A stretch of 64,000 nucleotides of DNA from Acanthornis magna (lineage: Eukaryota > Chordata > Aves > Passeriformes > Acanthizidae). Both the position numbers and the translations under genes were made by a program. The notes under the pieces are model-generated. The model saw nothing but the letters and a program-made list of their open reading frames with translations, searched no databases and was not told where the DNA came from. The stretch is taken from assembly GCA_036785705.1 (NCBI GenBank), contig JAWUZG010000016.1, positions 2,914,001 through 2,978,000 of the forward strand, given 5' to 3'. This document shows, one piece after another, positions 13,875 to 27,300 of this stretch. The stretch's first letter is position 1. Each line of letters opens with the position of its first letter.

Positions 13875-15551
13875 GTAGGGGTTAGAGCAACACTGGTGGG
13901 GTTTTCCCAGGACAACTCAACCAGACCATCCCCAGACAAAGTGGTCTGGGTGCAGGTGCTGGCCATCTGCAAAAGTGAATTTCTGCCAGATAAATGCACC
14001 CAACCTCTCCTCTGCGACCCATACCCCAAACAAGCCCTAGTAGCAAAAAAGCTGCTCAGGGCATATCCAAGGGGCTTTTCCCATCACTTCTATCTCGATT
14101 ACCTGCTGGATCTCATAACACTTCCAGCTGATGTGGCTCTGTGGGGGTGAGACCAGAGCTTGGCCTCCAGTAAGACGCGTGGGAAATGCCTCAAAAATTG
14201 GCAAATTAGCTCCTGCTCAGAGCAGCATGAACTGTGTTAGATCTGTGAGGCAGCCATTTAACCATTAAGTTTCCATCAGGTGACACCACTGCCCCTGCCA
14301 GGGTGGATCCCAGTTAGCTGGGCTTGTCACCTCCCCTTCCCTGGCTCCTCTCATTCAGAGCAGCCTGTAGAGGCACAGACCTTGCCAACCAGAAGCAAAC
14401 TATTAGTAGTACTAGCAGTGGCACTGTTATTATTAGCTAGTCTTGTATTTATTTTTTAGGAAGTTCTACTGCTGGACTGCAGACCTGCCTGCAATGCTTT
14501 TCCAAGGGGGGGCTGGGGAGGGCAGACTCCCCGGCACCAAACCCATCATTAATCTATTTTGAAAACAAGATCGTGTTTTCCAAATAGCACTGCATGACTC
14601 GCTCCTATTCTGCCAACACATTTTTATGGTGGTTTGGGATTTTTAGGGGGTTTCTGCGTGATGGGGGAGGAGGGTAATGACTGATAAGAGTATTAGCCTC
14701 CTTTGCAGCCAGCCAGGAATAGAGCCTGTGCCCTCAGCCCGAGCTGCTGAGTGAGAAAAGTCCTCATGCATGGGGTGGGGAGAGGGTCCCTGGGAAGCCC
14801 TTTTCCCAAGCACTGGCTAGAATCCATCCCAGCTGCAGGACGTGTCCGCTTCAATATGCAGCAGGGTCTGCAGGCCACAGCAGCACTGGCCACGCACAAG
14901 GGCAGAGGTGCCACCTCTGTCCCTGCTGGGATTAAAGGTGAGGCGCGGGGACAGGCTGTGTGTCAGAGCTGCTCTGAAGGGTTCACAGCTCCTGAGCACA
15001 GAGCAGTGCTCCAAATCCGAGTGGATTTGCCCTGCATCGCAGTACACACTAGCTCAGCATGGAAAGCTGGTCCAGTCTCCAAGGGCTGCTGCTGGAGGAG
15101 ATGTGTGCTGTCCAGATGGGGAGAGCTGAGCTGGCTGCTGGCAGGATCGGGAGGGACAGGCACAGACCATCAGCCTGACAGTGCAGACAGCGTGCAAAGC
15201 GAAACCCCAGCATTTTAGCTCATAGCTTTGGACTCCCTTGGGGGAATTCCCAGCAGTCAGGATGCCGTTTGCTTCCTCCTGGGGTCCCCTTGTGAGCCTC
15301 GGGGCAATCACAAAGGCAGATGGTGAGGAGCAGAGCCTGGGCTCACCCTGGGATGGAGGAGGCAGCCTGGCTCTGCAGCAAGGGCTGCCCTGGAGGAGCT
15401 GTCTGCACCAGCCCTGCCTCCAGCCCAGCACCAACGTGGGCTACAGGCACCCGAGCAAGGAGAGCACAGACCTACAGCTCAGGAAACACAAGCTCTGCTT
15501 CCAGCAGCACCTTCAGCTCCTGCTGATCCTGTACAAGGCCCCTGGCTCCAT

Positions 15552-15581
15552 GCCTCAGTTTCCCCTCCCTGTGAAACGGGC
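15552..15581 (+). repeat. Possible ancient MIR-type SINE core
   Basis: TGCCTCAGTTTCCCC followed by CTGTGAAACGGG resembles the well-known amniote MIR core (cctcagtttcccc then ctgtaaaatggg). The match is only about 30 bp and flanking MIR sequence is not recognisable, so this may be chance. Confidence 0.3.
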
Positions 15582-15747
15582 TAGCAGCCACCTTCCTGGG
15601 GAGCTCTGTGACAGACAGGGAGGGGGACACTGCAAGAGCCATCACACAGCTCTGCCCTGAGCAGGGGCAGGGGGCAGGTAGGTGTGCCAGCTGTGTGGCA
15701 GGAACAGCAAAAAGAGCCTTACAACATGGTTTTTCCACAACATTCAA

Positions 15748-15780
15748 TTTAAAAAAAAAAACAAACAAAAAAAACAAACT
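15748..15780 (+). repeat. A-rich (AAAC)-like simple repeat
   Basis: A-runs interrupted by single C, such as AAACAAACAAAAAAAACAAA. Adjacent sequence shows no retrocopy. Confidence 0.8.
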
Positions 15781-18080
15781 AAACAGGAAACCTGGGCGAA
15801 GGAAAAGAAATTAAGAAAGTCTGGTGGCCGGTGAAGTCACACAGCTGGGGAAACTGAGGCAGAGGCAAGCTTCACTTGGGAATCAATTCGCTGACAGTGA
15901 AAAGCCTTTTCAGCAGAGATTCTCATCCACTCCTGAGTCTGAGACATTCCTGGCAGTGAGAATTCCATATGCTACTTCCAAATACTGCAGAAAGTCCCAG
16001 CTGCTGCAGGGAAAGGAGTCTTCCCCCTAGGACAGAGCCAGGCCAGCTCAGGAGAACGTGAGTGTGCTGCAAAACAAATCTCTGAGAGAGGCTACTGGGT
16101 GCTTTGCTCATTTAGAACAGCGTTGTGCTTATTCATCTTTGTGCAATGTCCCCTGTGATTGCACACGGCTGCATGCAATACTGGGGAAGTTAGGAGAAAT
16201 TCAATTATATTGATTTACGGAAGAAAGAGACAATAACAAATGTAATGGGTAGTTGCTATTCCATATTTTATCGCGAGCCATTAAGACTTCGGGTTCTAAT
16301 ATCCTCTACCTTTAGAATGAAATTAAAACAATCATTTTCAGGATGAGGTGCTTCTCCACACAGAGCCTGGAGCTGCCAGCTAACCAAGTGTCGACACACA
16401 TAAATCAAGGCCTCCTCAAATCTGGGTCCCCTCAGATACTTGTTGGGAATCAGCTGGAGAAGGCTCCTCTCAGTAAAGGTGCTTCTTGGTACAAAAGATG
16501 CCAACCATCTTGCAAACCTGGTTAAAGGCTGGATAAATACACAGTAGGAGTCTGAACCTGAGGAGGCTTCTGTTTAATGTCCATGCTTTGAAGATCTACC
16601 TTCTAATTCCTGTTTCGGTGACCAGAGTCTACAGCAGGGAAATAGAAAACTCCAAGTTAAGCTAAAGCAAGCAGAGAATTGTACTGGTCTGTAGCATGTT
16701 CCAGGTCCCAATGACCAAAACACGATTTAATTTAGGACAGACTTGAAAAAACAAAAGACATATTTTTGAGAGGGGTAATAAAACCAGTCATCCAGAACTT
16801 GAGGCTACCAGCTGAGAAATCCCTGGCGTCCCTCACTGCTGGGTACACATATCACTAGAGAAAGCTTGATGTGCTGCTGCTCTGACACCAGGTGTACAGC
16901 TCCACTCCCACAAGGAATAAATCCCTGAGCCTCTCCTAACCTGAGCTTTCCTCCTCTGTCTCACCTCTCCTTAGGTTTTGCAGTACCAGATGGAAAACAA
17001 ACTGCAAATGATTCTCCAAAGCTCTTCCTTTCAGCAAGCACAGTGTGAAACCACCTCATGGACAGGTGTGCTGCTGCTGGAGGAGCTTTCCTCCCCAGCA
17101 TTCAGGTTCTGCTGGGGACACACAACCAGGCAGCTGCTCTGTCTAACACAGGCTGAAAATTCTTGTTCTTTCTTATGGGCAAGGGCTAAAAGGCTGCTGA
17201 GACACATTTCAGCATTGTAATATTGCTCTGAATAGAAAACAATAGGATAAAACACTGGCTTTGTGAAGTAGAGCATATTTATGTTAATTGTGGTTTAGGA
17301 GCTCTGCTCAGGACTTGAATGAGTGACCATTTGTTTGCATCATCTTAAGCTACCACTGCATGCAGTTTATGGCAATTTAACAGAGTATTTATAGCCAAGG
17401 TTAATAGTTTCCCTGCAGTTTTTCTTAGCTCCTTGCCATCATCTGACACCTTGAAGGGCTCCTGCCCACCCACTGCCTGGACCGAGCAGCGCCGTGCTGC
17501 CAAAGCAGCAGAGCTGCCTCTCAGCTCACCTCTGTCTCAGCTGAGTGATGGGAGCAGCTCCTGCCTACCCCAGGCATGGCCCCTGACGCTATCCGTGCTG
17601 AGGGCTTCCCAAAAGCCCCCTGAATAAACACCACAGCAGCCTGCACACCCCTCACAGGGTCTGCTGCAACCCTGCTGCAGCTCCCGCAGGACATGAGGAA
17701 GACTGCGAAGGCAGCCAGCCTTCCTCCAGTGAGCAAAGCAGGGTGCTGCCTCAGCTCACAGCTGTCTGGCACTCCTCCAGGTGATGCTTGCTTGCTTTTC
17801 AGAAGCAAGCCACCCACAGCCAAGTCCCACCTCAGGTGGTTTCCCCAGCACTGGCTTTCTGCACGAAGCCTGGAGGCATCTCATGGCCCAAAAGCAATGG
17901 TGGATGGCCAGTGACCACCAGAGCCCTGCACATGGGCACTGCCCAGAGCTCCTGCAGACAGCTCCAAAGGGCTTGTGGTTTCTACCAGCAGAGTCCTTTC
18001 TCTGGATGGGGAGAGCCCAGGGGGCAGCCACATCCACCAGGCTCTGCCCTCTGCCGCAGAGTTCCCGCTCCACACCTGTT

Positions 18081-18378
18081 TGGATGGATGGATGGATGGA
18101 TGGATGGATGGGTGGATGGGTGGATGGGTGGGTGGGTGGATGGATGGAGGGAGGGAGGGAGGGAGGGAGGGAGGGAGGGAGGGAGGGAGGGAGGGATGCA
18201 TGGATGGATGGATGGGTGGGTGGGTGGATGCATGCGTGCATGGATGCATGGATGCATGGATGCGTGCATGCGTGCATGTGTGCATGCATAGATGGATGGA
18301 TGGATGGATGGATGGATGGATGGATGGATGGATGGAGGGATGGATGGATGAATGGATGGAGGGTTGGATGGATGGATG
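18081..18378 (+). repeat. Compound tetranucleotide array (GGAT / GGGA / TGCA)
   Basis: About 298 bp of tandem 4-mers. GGAT and GGGT units come first, then a GGGA block at about 18148-18196, then GGAT/GGGT, a TGCA/TGCG-type block at about 18226-18289, and a final long GGAT block. All six frames stay open because the unit lacks stops, giving long but meaningless reading frames. Confidence 0.97.
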
Positions 18379-21300
18379 CCGCAGTGCCTCCACCCCCTCA
18401 AGGATGCCCAGTCCCTGCAGGGCAGCTCACTGAGGGCTGGCTCTGTCCCATCCTGAGCCTGAAGCTTGCTCCTCCAGCACCTTCAGACCATCCTTGGGGA
18501 GAGATGATCTGATGTTTAGGTGGAGGCCAGGCAGGTGGGAGGGGGCTCTGGGGCATCCCTGGGGTGCAGGGCAGAGCTGTGAGGGGAAGCAGCAGCTGCA
18601 CACCTCCCCTAGGGAGCAGAGAGCTGAGATACAAGTTTCAGTGCCAGTTTCAAAGGCAATGCTTCTCATAATTAACCCCATGACCTCCCTGAACACCCTG
18701 GCAGACAGTGCAGGTTGCTCAACTGGGCTTTGTATATCTCTGAGGGTAGCGATGCTACATTCTCTCTGAGTGCCTTGTTCCCATGTTTGCCACTGGTAAC
18801 ATCGACAACATCCAGGCAGGCTGGCATTTAATCTCAGCCAATATCTGAAAATGTCATCAAAGCTAGAGCAGAGCTGGTCACTCTCACCCTCACCCCAAGT
18901 CTCCTCTGTTTCTGTGTAAAACTGTCCCCCTCTGCCTGGCCTCAGTCCAGCGCTGCTTCCTGGGAGCCTGCACCATCCCAGATACACCAGGACAAGAGAC
19001 AGTCTCTCAGCTACACCTACTCCCCTCTCTGAGCTCACCATCCACGTGATAATTCACTGATTCAAATATTCTACCTCTTGCCATTTAAGCTTTGTCGGCA
19101 AAGTTAATTTGCAGAGGCAGATTGTGAGCTCTGTGGGACAGAAACCACATTTTTCTACTGCGTTGTACATAGTAACAGTTTCTATGTAATATTCCATAGA
19201 AATAATAGTCTTTATAAGACAGACTAAATATAACAGCTCTAATGAAGTTACCTCTGGTCTTAAACATAACATGCCGCCTTTCCAGCCTGCGGGGCTTCAT
19301 TGTTCCCTTTCAGCAAAAATAGGGGAGTAGGATGGTTGTTTTTCTGTCCTCAGGCAGCTTTACCTGCTTCTTTTTTGTCCTGCAAGCTGCTTAAATACAT
19401 CCTTTACTTTCTAAATATCACGTGGTGACCTTTAGGATGTCACATTCCTCTTTTGCTTCCTCCTGCTGCCCAAGCCACTTCCCGGCTCTGTCCCACCACT
19501 CCATGGCCTCCTCACCCTCACCCCTGCCACTGCCTTTCTTGGCTTTTCCATCCCTCACTGCTTCCCAGCACTACCCAAATCTCAGCAGAAAACAGCTCTG
19601 CCACCTTTTGCTGTGCTCTTTTTTTTTTTTAATTTCCTGTTATTATACCTAAAAATGAGGAGATAAATCTTCTGTGAAAGAAAACAAAATCATCCCCCAA
19701 CCTCAGGAAGAACAAAATGAAGCCTCTTCTGGTTAGCTAGGGCAGAATTGAAACTTCCCTCTAAAAGCTGTCAGCATACCAGCTTAAAATCTAAGGAAAC
19801 TAATGACTTCAGCTAATGAATTAGGCAGCTCAGATTGATTCCTACTTGTGAGTTACATGGCATCACACACAGTGCAGCAACACAGCCATCCAGGCTAAAA
19901 ATGTCCACAATCATCTCCAGGGCTGCAGACAGTAATGGAAGACAAGGGATTCCTGCCTGGGCTGAATCGAGAGTGCCTTGGATCACTGCACCCTAAAGAT
20001 GTAAAGTTATTAAATGTGTTTGTTGGGACCATCTGCTCCGAGAGCTGCAGCAGGCAGGCAGGGGAAGCTTCCTGCCATGGCTGGTTGTCTGTAGCTGCTT
20101 ATCTGGAGCCCGAGTCACAGGTGGCTGCTGGTCCAGAACTGAGAAGCAAAAGACGCCCAAAAGAAAAGTCGTCAGCTCAAGCTTTAGAGTTTCACTCATG
20201 GGCCACCTCGCTTCAAATCACTTACAGCTTCTGCCACGCATGCAGAGGAAGAGAGCTCTCCAGAAGTTACAGATACTCTACAGATGCACAGAACCGAACA
20301 GCGGCTTAGCTAAAATTGAGTATAAATGGTGGGAGGGGGAGGGTGTGACCCAGTATCCCCATTATGCATTTCAGGCTCACAGATAATAAGAATCTCATTT
20401 TCCTTACCTAACTACCACCTGCATTCTCTCCCAGTGCAACCAGAGAACCCAAATAAAGAGCACCTGATGATGTGCCACTGCAGATGAAGTGCTGGCACTT
20501 GGTGTTTGCACACAATTGCCTTTACTGTGTAGAACTGACTTCATGATCTTGTAAAACAAGCCAAACACCCTGCCCCACACTGCTCTGTGAGAGCAGGTAC
20601 ACCTGCTAGAGCTGTACCTATGGAACTCCATCTATTCTGTGGGTAGAGAAGGTACACTCATTAGCAGCACCTACAGATGTGCTGGATGAAATAGGGGAGA
20701 GGTTCGTTTAAATACCCATTTTTCATTCCCCGCCAAGGCCAGACCCAGGCAGCAGCACTCTGTACCCTGTGCTCTGCAATAGGCTGTAGATCCCTGAGTG
20801 ACACGAGTTTCCTGCAGACTGCCAAGCTGTCCAGGAGCCTGGAGAGACCTCGGAGACCTCGGTGCCTCCAGCTCACCTGCTGTGCTCAGGAACTGTGCAC
20901 CACTCTCCCTGCTGCTCAGTCCATTCTCTTTGGCAGCAGTGACCGACACAAGTCACAGCCTAAAGCCTTGTGGCTGGGGCTGTTTCATGCAGCCTCTGTG
21001 GCTCCCTCTGCAAAGGGCAACCAAGCAGGGTGGGGTTAGTGCCACTGGGCAGCCAGCTGGCTCCTGGAGAGAGTTCCGAATGGCAGTGGGAAGCTGTCTG
21101 CCAAACGAGATCCCAGCTTGGGATGTTCAGGTTACACGTAGCAGGACAATTTAGTGAGCTAGACCTGGAGTTCTGCACTTGCAGGAGCTTGAGATGCTCT
21201 TCTGCGCATGACACCATCACCAGCCACCTGTCAGCCCCAAGGTCTCCAGGCTGGGGCTGCAACTTGACTCCAAAAAACCCAAAAACCCACATGATGTTCT

Positions 21301-24300
21301 CATTTTCTGGTTTACCACTCAAGAAATGTGATGTTGTCTCATGTGGCTGGCAGCACCCAGTTCGGCAGCCACATCCACCCTGGCACGCCAAGCTGGAGAG
21401 TGTGGCCACAGCCAGGGCGAAGAGCTGCACCAGCAAGGCTGTGGAGAAGCAGGATCTTCCTTCTGCTTTTCTCTCTATTCAGTGTTCTCTCCTTTTATCT
21501 CTTTCATCCCTCCCTTATCTTTTCCTGCTGTTTTCTTCCTCCTCTCTCCTTGATCATGAGCCCACTCATGGTTCCTACCAAAGCCAGTGAGTTCAGCCTC
21601 TAACATTTGAAGCCCCCAGCACTGAGCCAAGCTGTGCTCTCTCTCAGGCAAGGATCATCAGCTCCCCCACCAAGTCTGGTCCCTAATCTCTGCACTTCGT
21701 TTCCCCTCACAGCTTTTTCTTCACCAGAGTCACCCAGCTGTCTGGCTGAGGTTACATTTGGAACCTGCCAGCAGATGTCCGTGGTGGCAGAGGACAGCCT
21801 TTGGATGGCTCACTAGAGAAAAGCCCTGTGGATGCCTGAGCTTTGATGCCACATCCACGAGTTCCCTCGTGGGTGCACACAGCTCTGTCCAGCTGTGTTT
21901 GGACCCACAGCTCTCCCCTCGCAGCTCAGCATCTCTGCTCACATCATCACCCTGTGCTCTGCTGCCAGCACTTGCTCAGAGTCAAAACATGCTCGAAGTC
22001 AAATGACATTGGCAGTGATTGGGTACCTGTGTCCTTCATCCCGCTGTTTCACTATGGCACAGTGAGCAAATGCTCTTCAGATTCAGCTTAGCACAAGGAA
22101 TTCTTTCATTAAATGTTCACCAAAAAACCCTCACCTCATCCATGCTACCTACACAGCACAGGACTTGGCATTAATCCAACATGCAGCCACCAACAAACCA
22201 AGTTTGTTGCTAACAAACATGCAGGAATGCCTGGCTGCTGATGCATCCACGACCTTGTCTCTGGCATCAGAAGGAATTACTGTTTTCCCTTTACCTGACT
22301 CCTTCTCTTCTGTTTCCCAGGATGTCAGATAATCAATCATGGGGTGGGGAGGGAAGAGGGGAAGTACTCCTTGCTCCCAGAGAGGGGAAGGAAGGAGCTG
22401 CAGGCCACTTCTAGCCCAAGCAAAATGCATCAGGGTAACTGTCTGGCACCAAGTCATTCTACAGAAAAATTAGCAATGATCTCCACTCCAACAGGAACAG
22501 GAGCTGGCTGGATATTTGTCAGGGTTTTGGCATGTGTGGGTTGGGGTTGGTTCGGGTTTTTTGCTTTTACATAAATTAATTTAGAAATGGAATGCAGAGG
22601 TGCCTCTTTTATATGGCTCAGCTCAGAAAAACGTTGATTTGCAGTTTTTGTGAAGGTTTAGGTGATAATGTTCCCCTTGTTTTCACTGTAGCAGCTCATT
22701 TCTGTACCATGGGCACACAGGTTTGCTTCCTCTTTGCTCATTTGTGGGGAATATATGTCAGCTATATATATGTTGTTTGTTTTCCATGTTTGTATTTCAG
22801 ACGTCCTTTTTTCCCTCTTCAGGCAATCCTTATTGACAGACTAATAAATATTACAGCCTCTCTTTCCTGTGGATTAGGAGGGCTGCAACTATCAGTTCAG
22901 ATGCTCAGAATAAGCCATTTTTTCACTGCACATAAAAGGGAGGGGAAGAAAAAAGCATCACAACCCACGATGGGCAATCAGGCAGGGGAACAGCATGTAC
23001 ACAAAATGCTCCATGGCAGCTCTGGACTAACCCTGTACCTGTTTCTGAAAGCTTCATTTGTCATTTCAGGATTTTGTACAGCAGAGCATCCAGCTGCAGG
23101 CTTGAATCACTGTATTCCCATCTGGGCAGCTCTCAGGAATCATCCAGGAGGAAAGACACACGCCAGCACCACGGGGGTTGTCGTTTGCAGCAGGCCAGGT
23201 AAGAACAGGTGCTTGAAAACAGCAGTGTGCCTGTAATTCTGGAAATGCAGAGCTGCGTCCGAGATTCCTGAGTCAAGAGCAACCTTCTGGCCTTCTCAAG
23301 CACCCAAATATCTCAGGATGCCACAGCCTCAGCTGCTTTCTGAGAGATGATGCTGCATTAGTTAATGCCATGCTGCAGTGCGGCCCCAGCCAGGGCAAAG
23401 CTGTCCCAGATGTGCAGGCAGGATTTGCATCACTGATGTGTTATGGCTGCAAAATTCGATGCTCTAGGCAAGGCCAAGGCATTGGGACTTACTAAAACCA
23501 CTGCTTTTCCTAAAAAAAAAAGTTGTTCCTTGCCTTTACTGCAGGGAAATTACCCACAGATTCATGGAGCTTTGAGAGCACAGGGCATCAAGTGGATAAA
23601 ACTGACAGGAAAAAGGAGAAATGAGATATGAAATTAAATAATGGATTATAGCACTTGTCTCTTGCCTCTATGAATTTGGAAAATAAGAGACAGGAAGGTG
23701 CCTAGCACCAGAAATACCATCAATAAAAGCTCATGCAAGATTTTATTTTTATGAAGACATGCTGGAAAGGAAGACAAGCAAAGCATGGCTCTAAAACAAA
23801 TATAATTTTTCACAGTCAAAAAGATTAGTCTTGCTCAATAGTCTACAGCTAAGTGGGAAGAGCTGGTAATTAGGTGACACTAGGAAAGAAAGAGAGCACT
23901 GCAGTCTCACAAAAAATATTGGGGGGATATCACTTTCCTATAAAGACAGAAACTTCTGAGGTCTAAGATGGGAGATTTACATCTAACTCGGTATACTGAA
24001 ATGCCTAGTTTAACACTGGATTATAAGGGCTGTCAGAGACACCAAACTGGAAAAGACCCTGCTCAAAAAGCCCAGTAAGGATTCACTATTGCTGAGGATC
24101 ACAGCTGCAAATCCTGGCCAGAAAACCATGGCGGACTGAGCGAGCACATCCCAGCCCCGGGGACTGGGGGAGCAGAGCCAGAACTGCAAGACCCAAGACA
24201 AGATTTGCAAAGCCCAGTGTCCTTGCAGAAAGGGTTTTCCCTCCAGGGTAAAAGGACACGTGGACTTAAGAACCTGGTGATGACCCACAGAAATATTCCT

Positions 24301-27300
24301 TGGAAACAGCCCCAAAAGTCCAGCCCTGCCCTGAGCAGGTGGTCCCGGCACAGGGGTGAGGAGGGGATCTTGCAGGGATCTCTCCAGAAGTCAAGGCTCC
24401 CAGTGAGTGAAATGCCAGTGCAAGGGTCTCTTATAAGCTGAACACCTCTGTGAGTGGGTAGAGAGAAGTTCAGTACAAGGGCTGGAAAGAAAATGTAATT
24501 GAGCTCATTGCTGAACCCAGCCAGCACAGTGGGAAAGCATTTCTGTCATAGGCAGAGGCAAGCTAGAGCTCTGAGGAAAACAAAATGTTGAGTAGTTTGT
24601 TTCAAGAAGCAAATTTCTATCCCAGAGCTGAAAACATCTTAATCTTCAGCATCTGGACTCCTGTCCCCCAGCTTGGATGGAAACTGAGTCTGCACTGACT
24701 GCCCAGGGTCTCTCGTGGGTTAAGGGAGGACAACAGGCACCTCTGGGACACAGTTCAGCTCAGCTAGTTGAGAGATCTAACTCAGGAGGACGTGAGTTGT
24801 GTCCTAGAAGAGGGTATTTTACTCCATCAGATGAAAAGGGAGGCTTTACAACACAGGTATTTACACATGAGTCGGTCACCATCATCTGAAATCAAGATGG
24901 GATTCATCTCACCGAATTGAAGAAAATTTTGTGTCATAGTACAGGAGCTCACAGACAAAAAATAAAGAGAAGCAGAACTAAAGAAGGGAACAAAAACAAA
25001 ATAAAAGCCCAATTCCCAGTAGTAGGTGAAGGCAATGCAGAAAAAGATACTTCTAAAGTAAAATGAAAAAGAGACAGAATAAAAAAACCCCTAAGCTAGT
25101 GTTTCTGAACATACTGGAGGAAGCCAGATTCACAGGCCAAGGTTGGCAAAGGCCTGCTTATGCTGGGAAAATATATCTATTGATTTTGGATCATTGTCCT
25201 TAGAATCCCAAAATAGTGTGATTAAAGATTACAAACCAGTAACCATGTGCCTAAAGCCTATCTGCCAGTCACAGCACAACAGCTATGGAAACAACAGATA
25301 AACAAACCACAGCTCGCCTGCTACAAGTTGAAGTGTTCCAGGGGGGAAAAAATTATTGTGAATAAAATCCTCTGAGCCCAAAGCGATTTGGCTCCGTCTG
25401 GGATCTCCAGCTTATCTACCTCATGGGAAGCAATGCCTGCTGTCCCAGACCAGCATACAAATGTATTAGGAGGTGTTATTCTGTGTGCTGGTGGGCAATT
25501 CCACCCTCCTCTGAAGGGATTACTGGAGGGGATCAGACCTATAAGAGAAAGAGGAAACCCTTTGTCAGGTTCATCCAGGGAAAAGGGAGATGGCAGCTCT
25601 GGTTCTCAGAGTTGGGGGGTGAGGCTGGCCAGGCTCTCTGCACCTGGAAGGGACAGAGGGACCAGCACAGGGACACTCGGGGGGCACAAGGGTGAGGCAG
25701 CCAGCACCGAGAGCAACCAAGTCCTGCTGAATTGCTTGTTCAGTGCAAGGCTGTCCTTCTGTCTCTCCAAGCAGTGGGGCTGAGCTGCAGTGTCCCAGAG
25801 CAACCCAGCCAGGGCAGTTTTGGGAACAGCTTGAATCTGCAGCCAGGGACAAGCAGACGATGCCTTTCTTCAGCTGGCAGGAGGATCTTTTAATTCATCT
25901 CATGCACTGAGAGATGCATCCAAGTCATCACTCCAGTCAGGCAATGTCCCCCTCCTCCCACACTGTGCGGAGAGGCTGCTGCCCACAGCTGGGCACCCAG
26001 CGCTGCGCTGAGCCTCCGGCCTGAGCTCCCTGCAGGGCCGAGCAGGGATCCAGGGGATCCCAGGGGATCCAGCACTGGCCAGGGGCTGAGCAGCTGTTCC
26101 CAGCTCCTCTGGGGCTCCGGAGGCTCCTCTGCACCCAGAGCACTGCGAGGGGGCTGCCGCAAGCTTGACGCTCGTGTTTGGAAACCAGGAATTTTTAGCC
26201 CTTGGCAGAGGCACAAGAAAGAATGGAAGAGGGAGAGGGTGATGGAGAATTTGATGCTGCTCTGAGCGCAGTGAAAACTACAAAAAGAAAAAAATAATCC
26301 TGCAGAGGTAGAAAAGCTGATTTACAGCTGAGCTCGTTTTTAGAGTGGCAGCCACCAACATCTGCTAATGGCAGTAAAAGTCCTCCTACTTTGGCTACAC
26401 ATCAGCTTCTGTATAAACCCGTCTGAAGGCTGGCAGGCTTTCTGGGATGGCCCTTCCAGTGCGTTTTATTGCTTTGGCGCTCGCAAAGGGAACAAGTTTG
26501 TGCTCCTGATGGCCAAGGGCCACACGTAACCTTGCAGCCTCCCCTCTCGTGGCGATGTGAGCCCCCCGCACCCCCTGTCCCACACCCACTCACTGATGCT
26601 GCTCCAGGCTGACCAGCCCCAGCCCAGCACCCACCTCCACCAGGGCCCTGTTTCCCAGAGCAGGATAACAGCACAGCATCCGACCTGCCTTTCACCTGGC
26701 CAGAGGCTCTGTGGGGAGGAAAGCTCCGATAACCAAGCCCAGGGCAGGCAGTGCCTGGAGCGTGCAGCCCACGCCAGCCACGCAGGGCACTGCCAGCAGG
26801 GCAGGAGAACAGCGACAACTTCTGCTCAAATTCCTCTGCAAGGGACTCAAGATGCTAATGGGTTTTAATTTTCCATGAATTTGCAAAAGCAGTATCCTGC
26901 AAAGCTGCAGATGATTGTTCATGCTTCCTCACCTAGTCTAACATTTATTATATTTTTCAAACAGACATTAGTATTAATTTAATCTTGATTTTTTTTTCCT
27001 GAAGCAGGCTATAATTAAATATGCTTTTCCCTGTGACATTTGCTGGGATATAGTGAGGCCAGGGCATTTTTAAAGACTCATTCAATATAACTAGCATTTC
27101 AATTAGTGTAAGCACATGAAGTAAACATTTAAAAAAACCAGCCTAGTCACTTGAACTCATCCACATGGGACAATTTGATTTTTAATTGACTGCAGTTTTT
27201 TCTCTTTTCAAAGGATAGGAAGTCTTGATTGAGTGCTGGAAGTCCTAGCAGAGTATGCATGTTAAAGCATGCTGAATTACTTCTCATTTTCTCCTCAGAG

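Larger units (their letters stand above)
13875..18080. other. Intergenic sequence, moderately GC-rich
   Basis: GC-richer at 14.7-15.7 and 17.4-18.05 kb, with few CpGs. Apart from the A-rich repeat and possible MIR core, nothing is recognised. Confidence 0.7.

Noticed and set aside
15832..15866. Sequence resembling the reverse MIR core (GTCACACAGCT and GGGGAAACTGAGGC)
   Set aside because: The two motifs are in the wrong order for a collinear MIR element.
17756..18512. Long frames of 140-243 codons with WMDG or IHPS repeats
   Set aside because: They are artefacts of the tetranucleotide array, which lacks stop codons in all six frames.
18427..19041. 204-codon minus-strand frame
   Set aside because: No recognisable protein features and no supporting context.
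22592..23236. 214-codon plus-strand open frame
   Set aside because: It has no recognisable domain and an irregular composition, and no supporting splice or promoter signals were seen. Length alone is weak evidence in 64 kb of six-frame sequence.
26045..26071. Short tandem CAGGGGATCC repeat
   Set aside because: Only about two copies; no larger array or function suggested.
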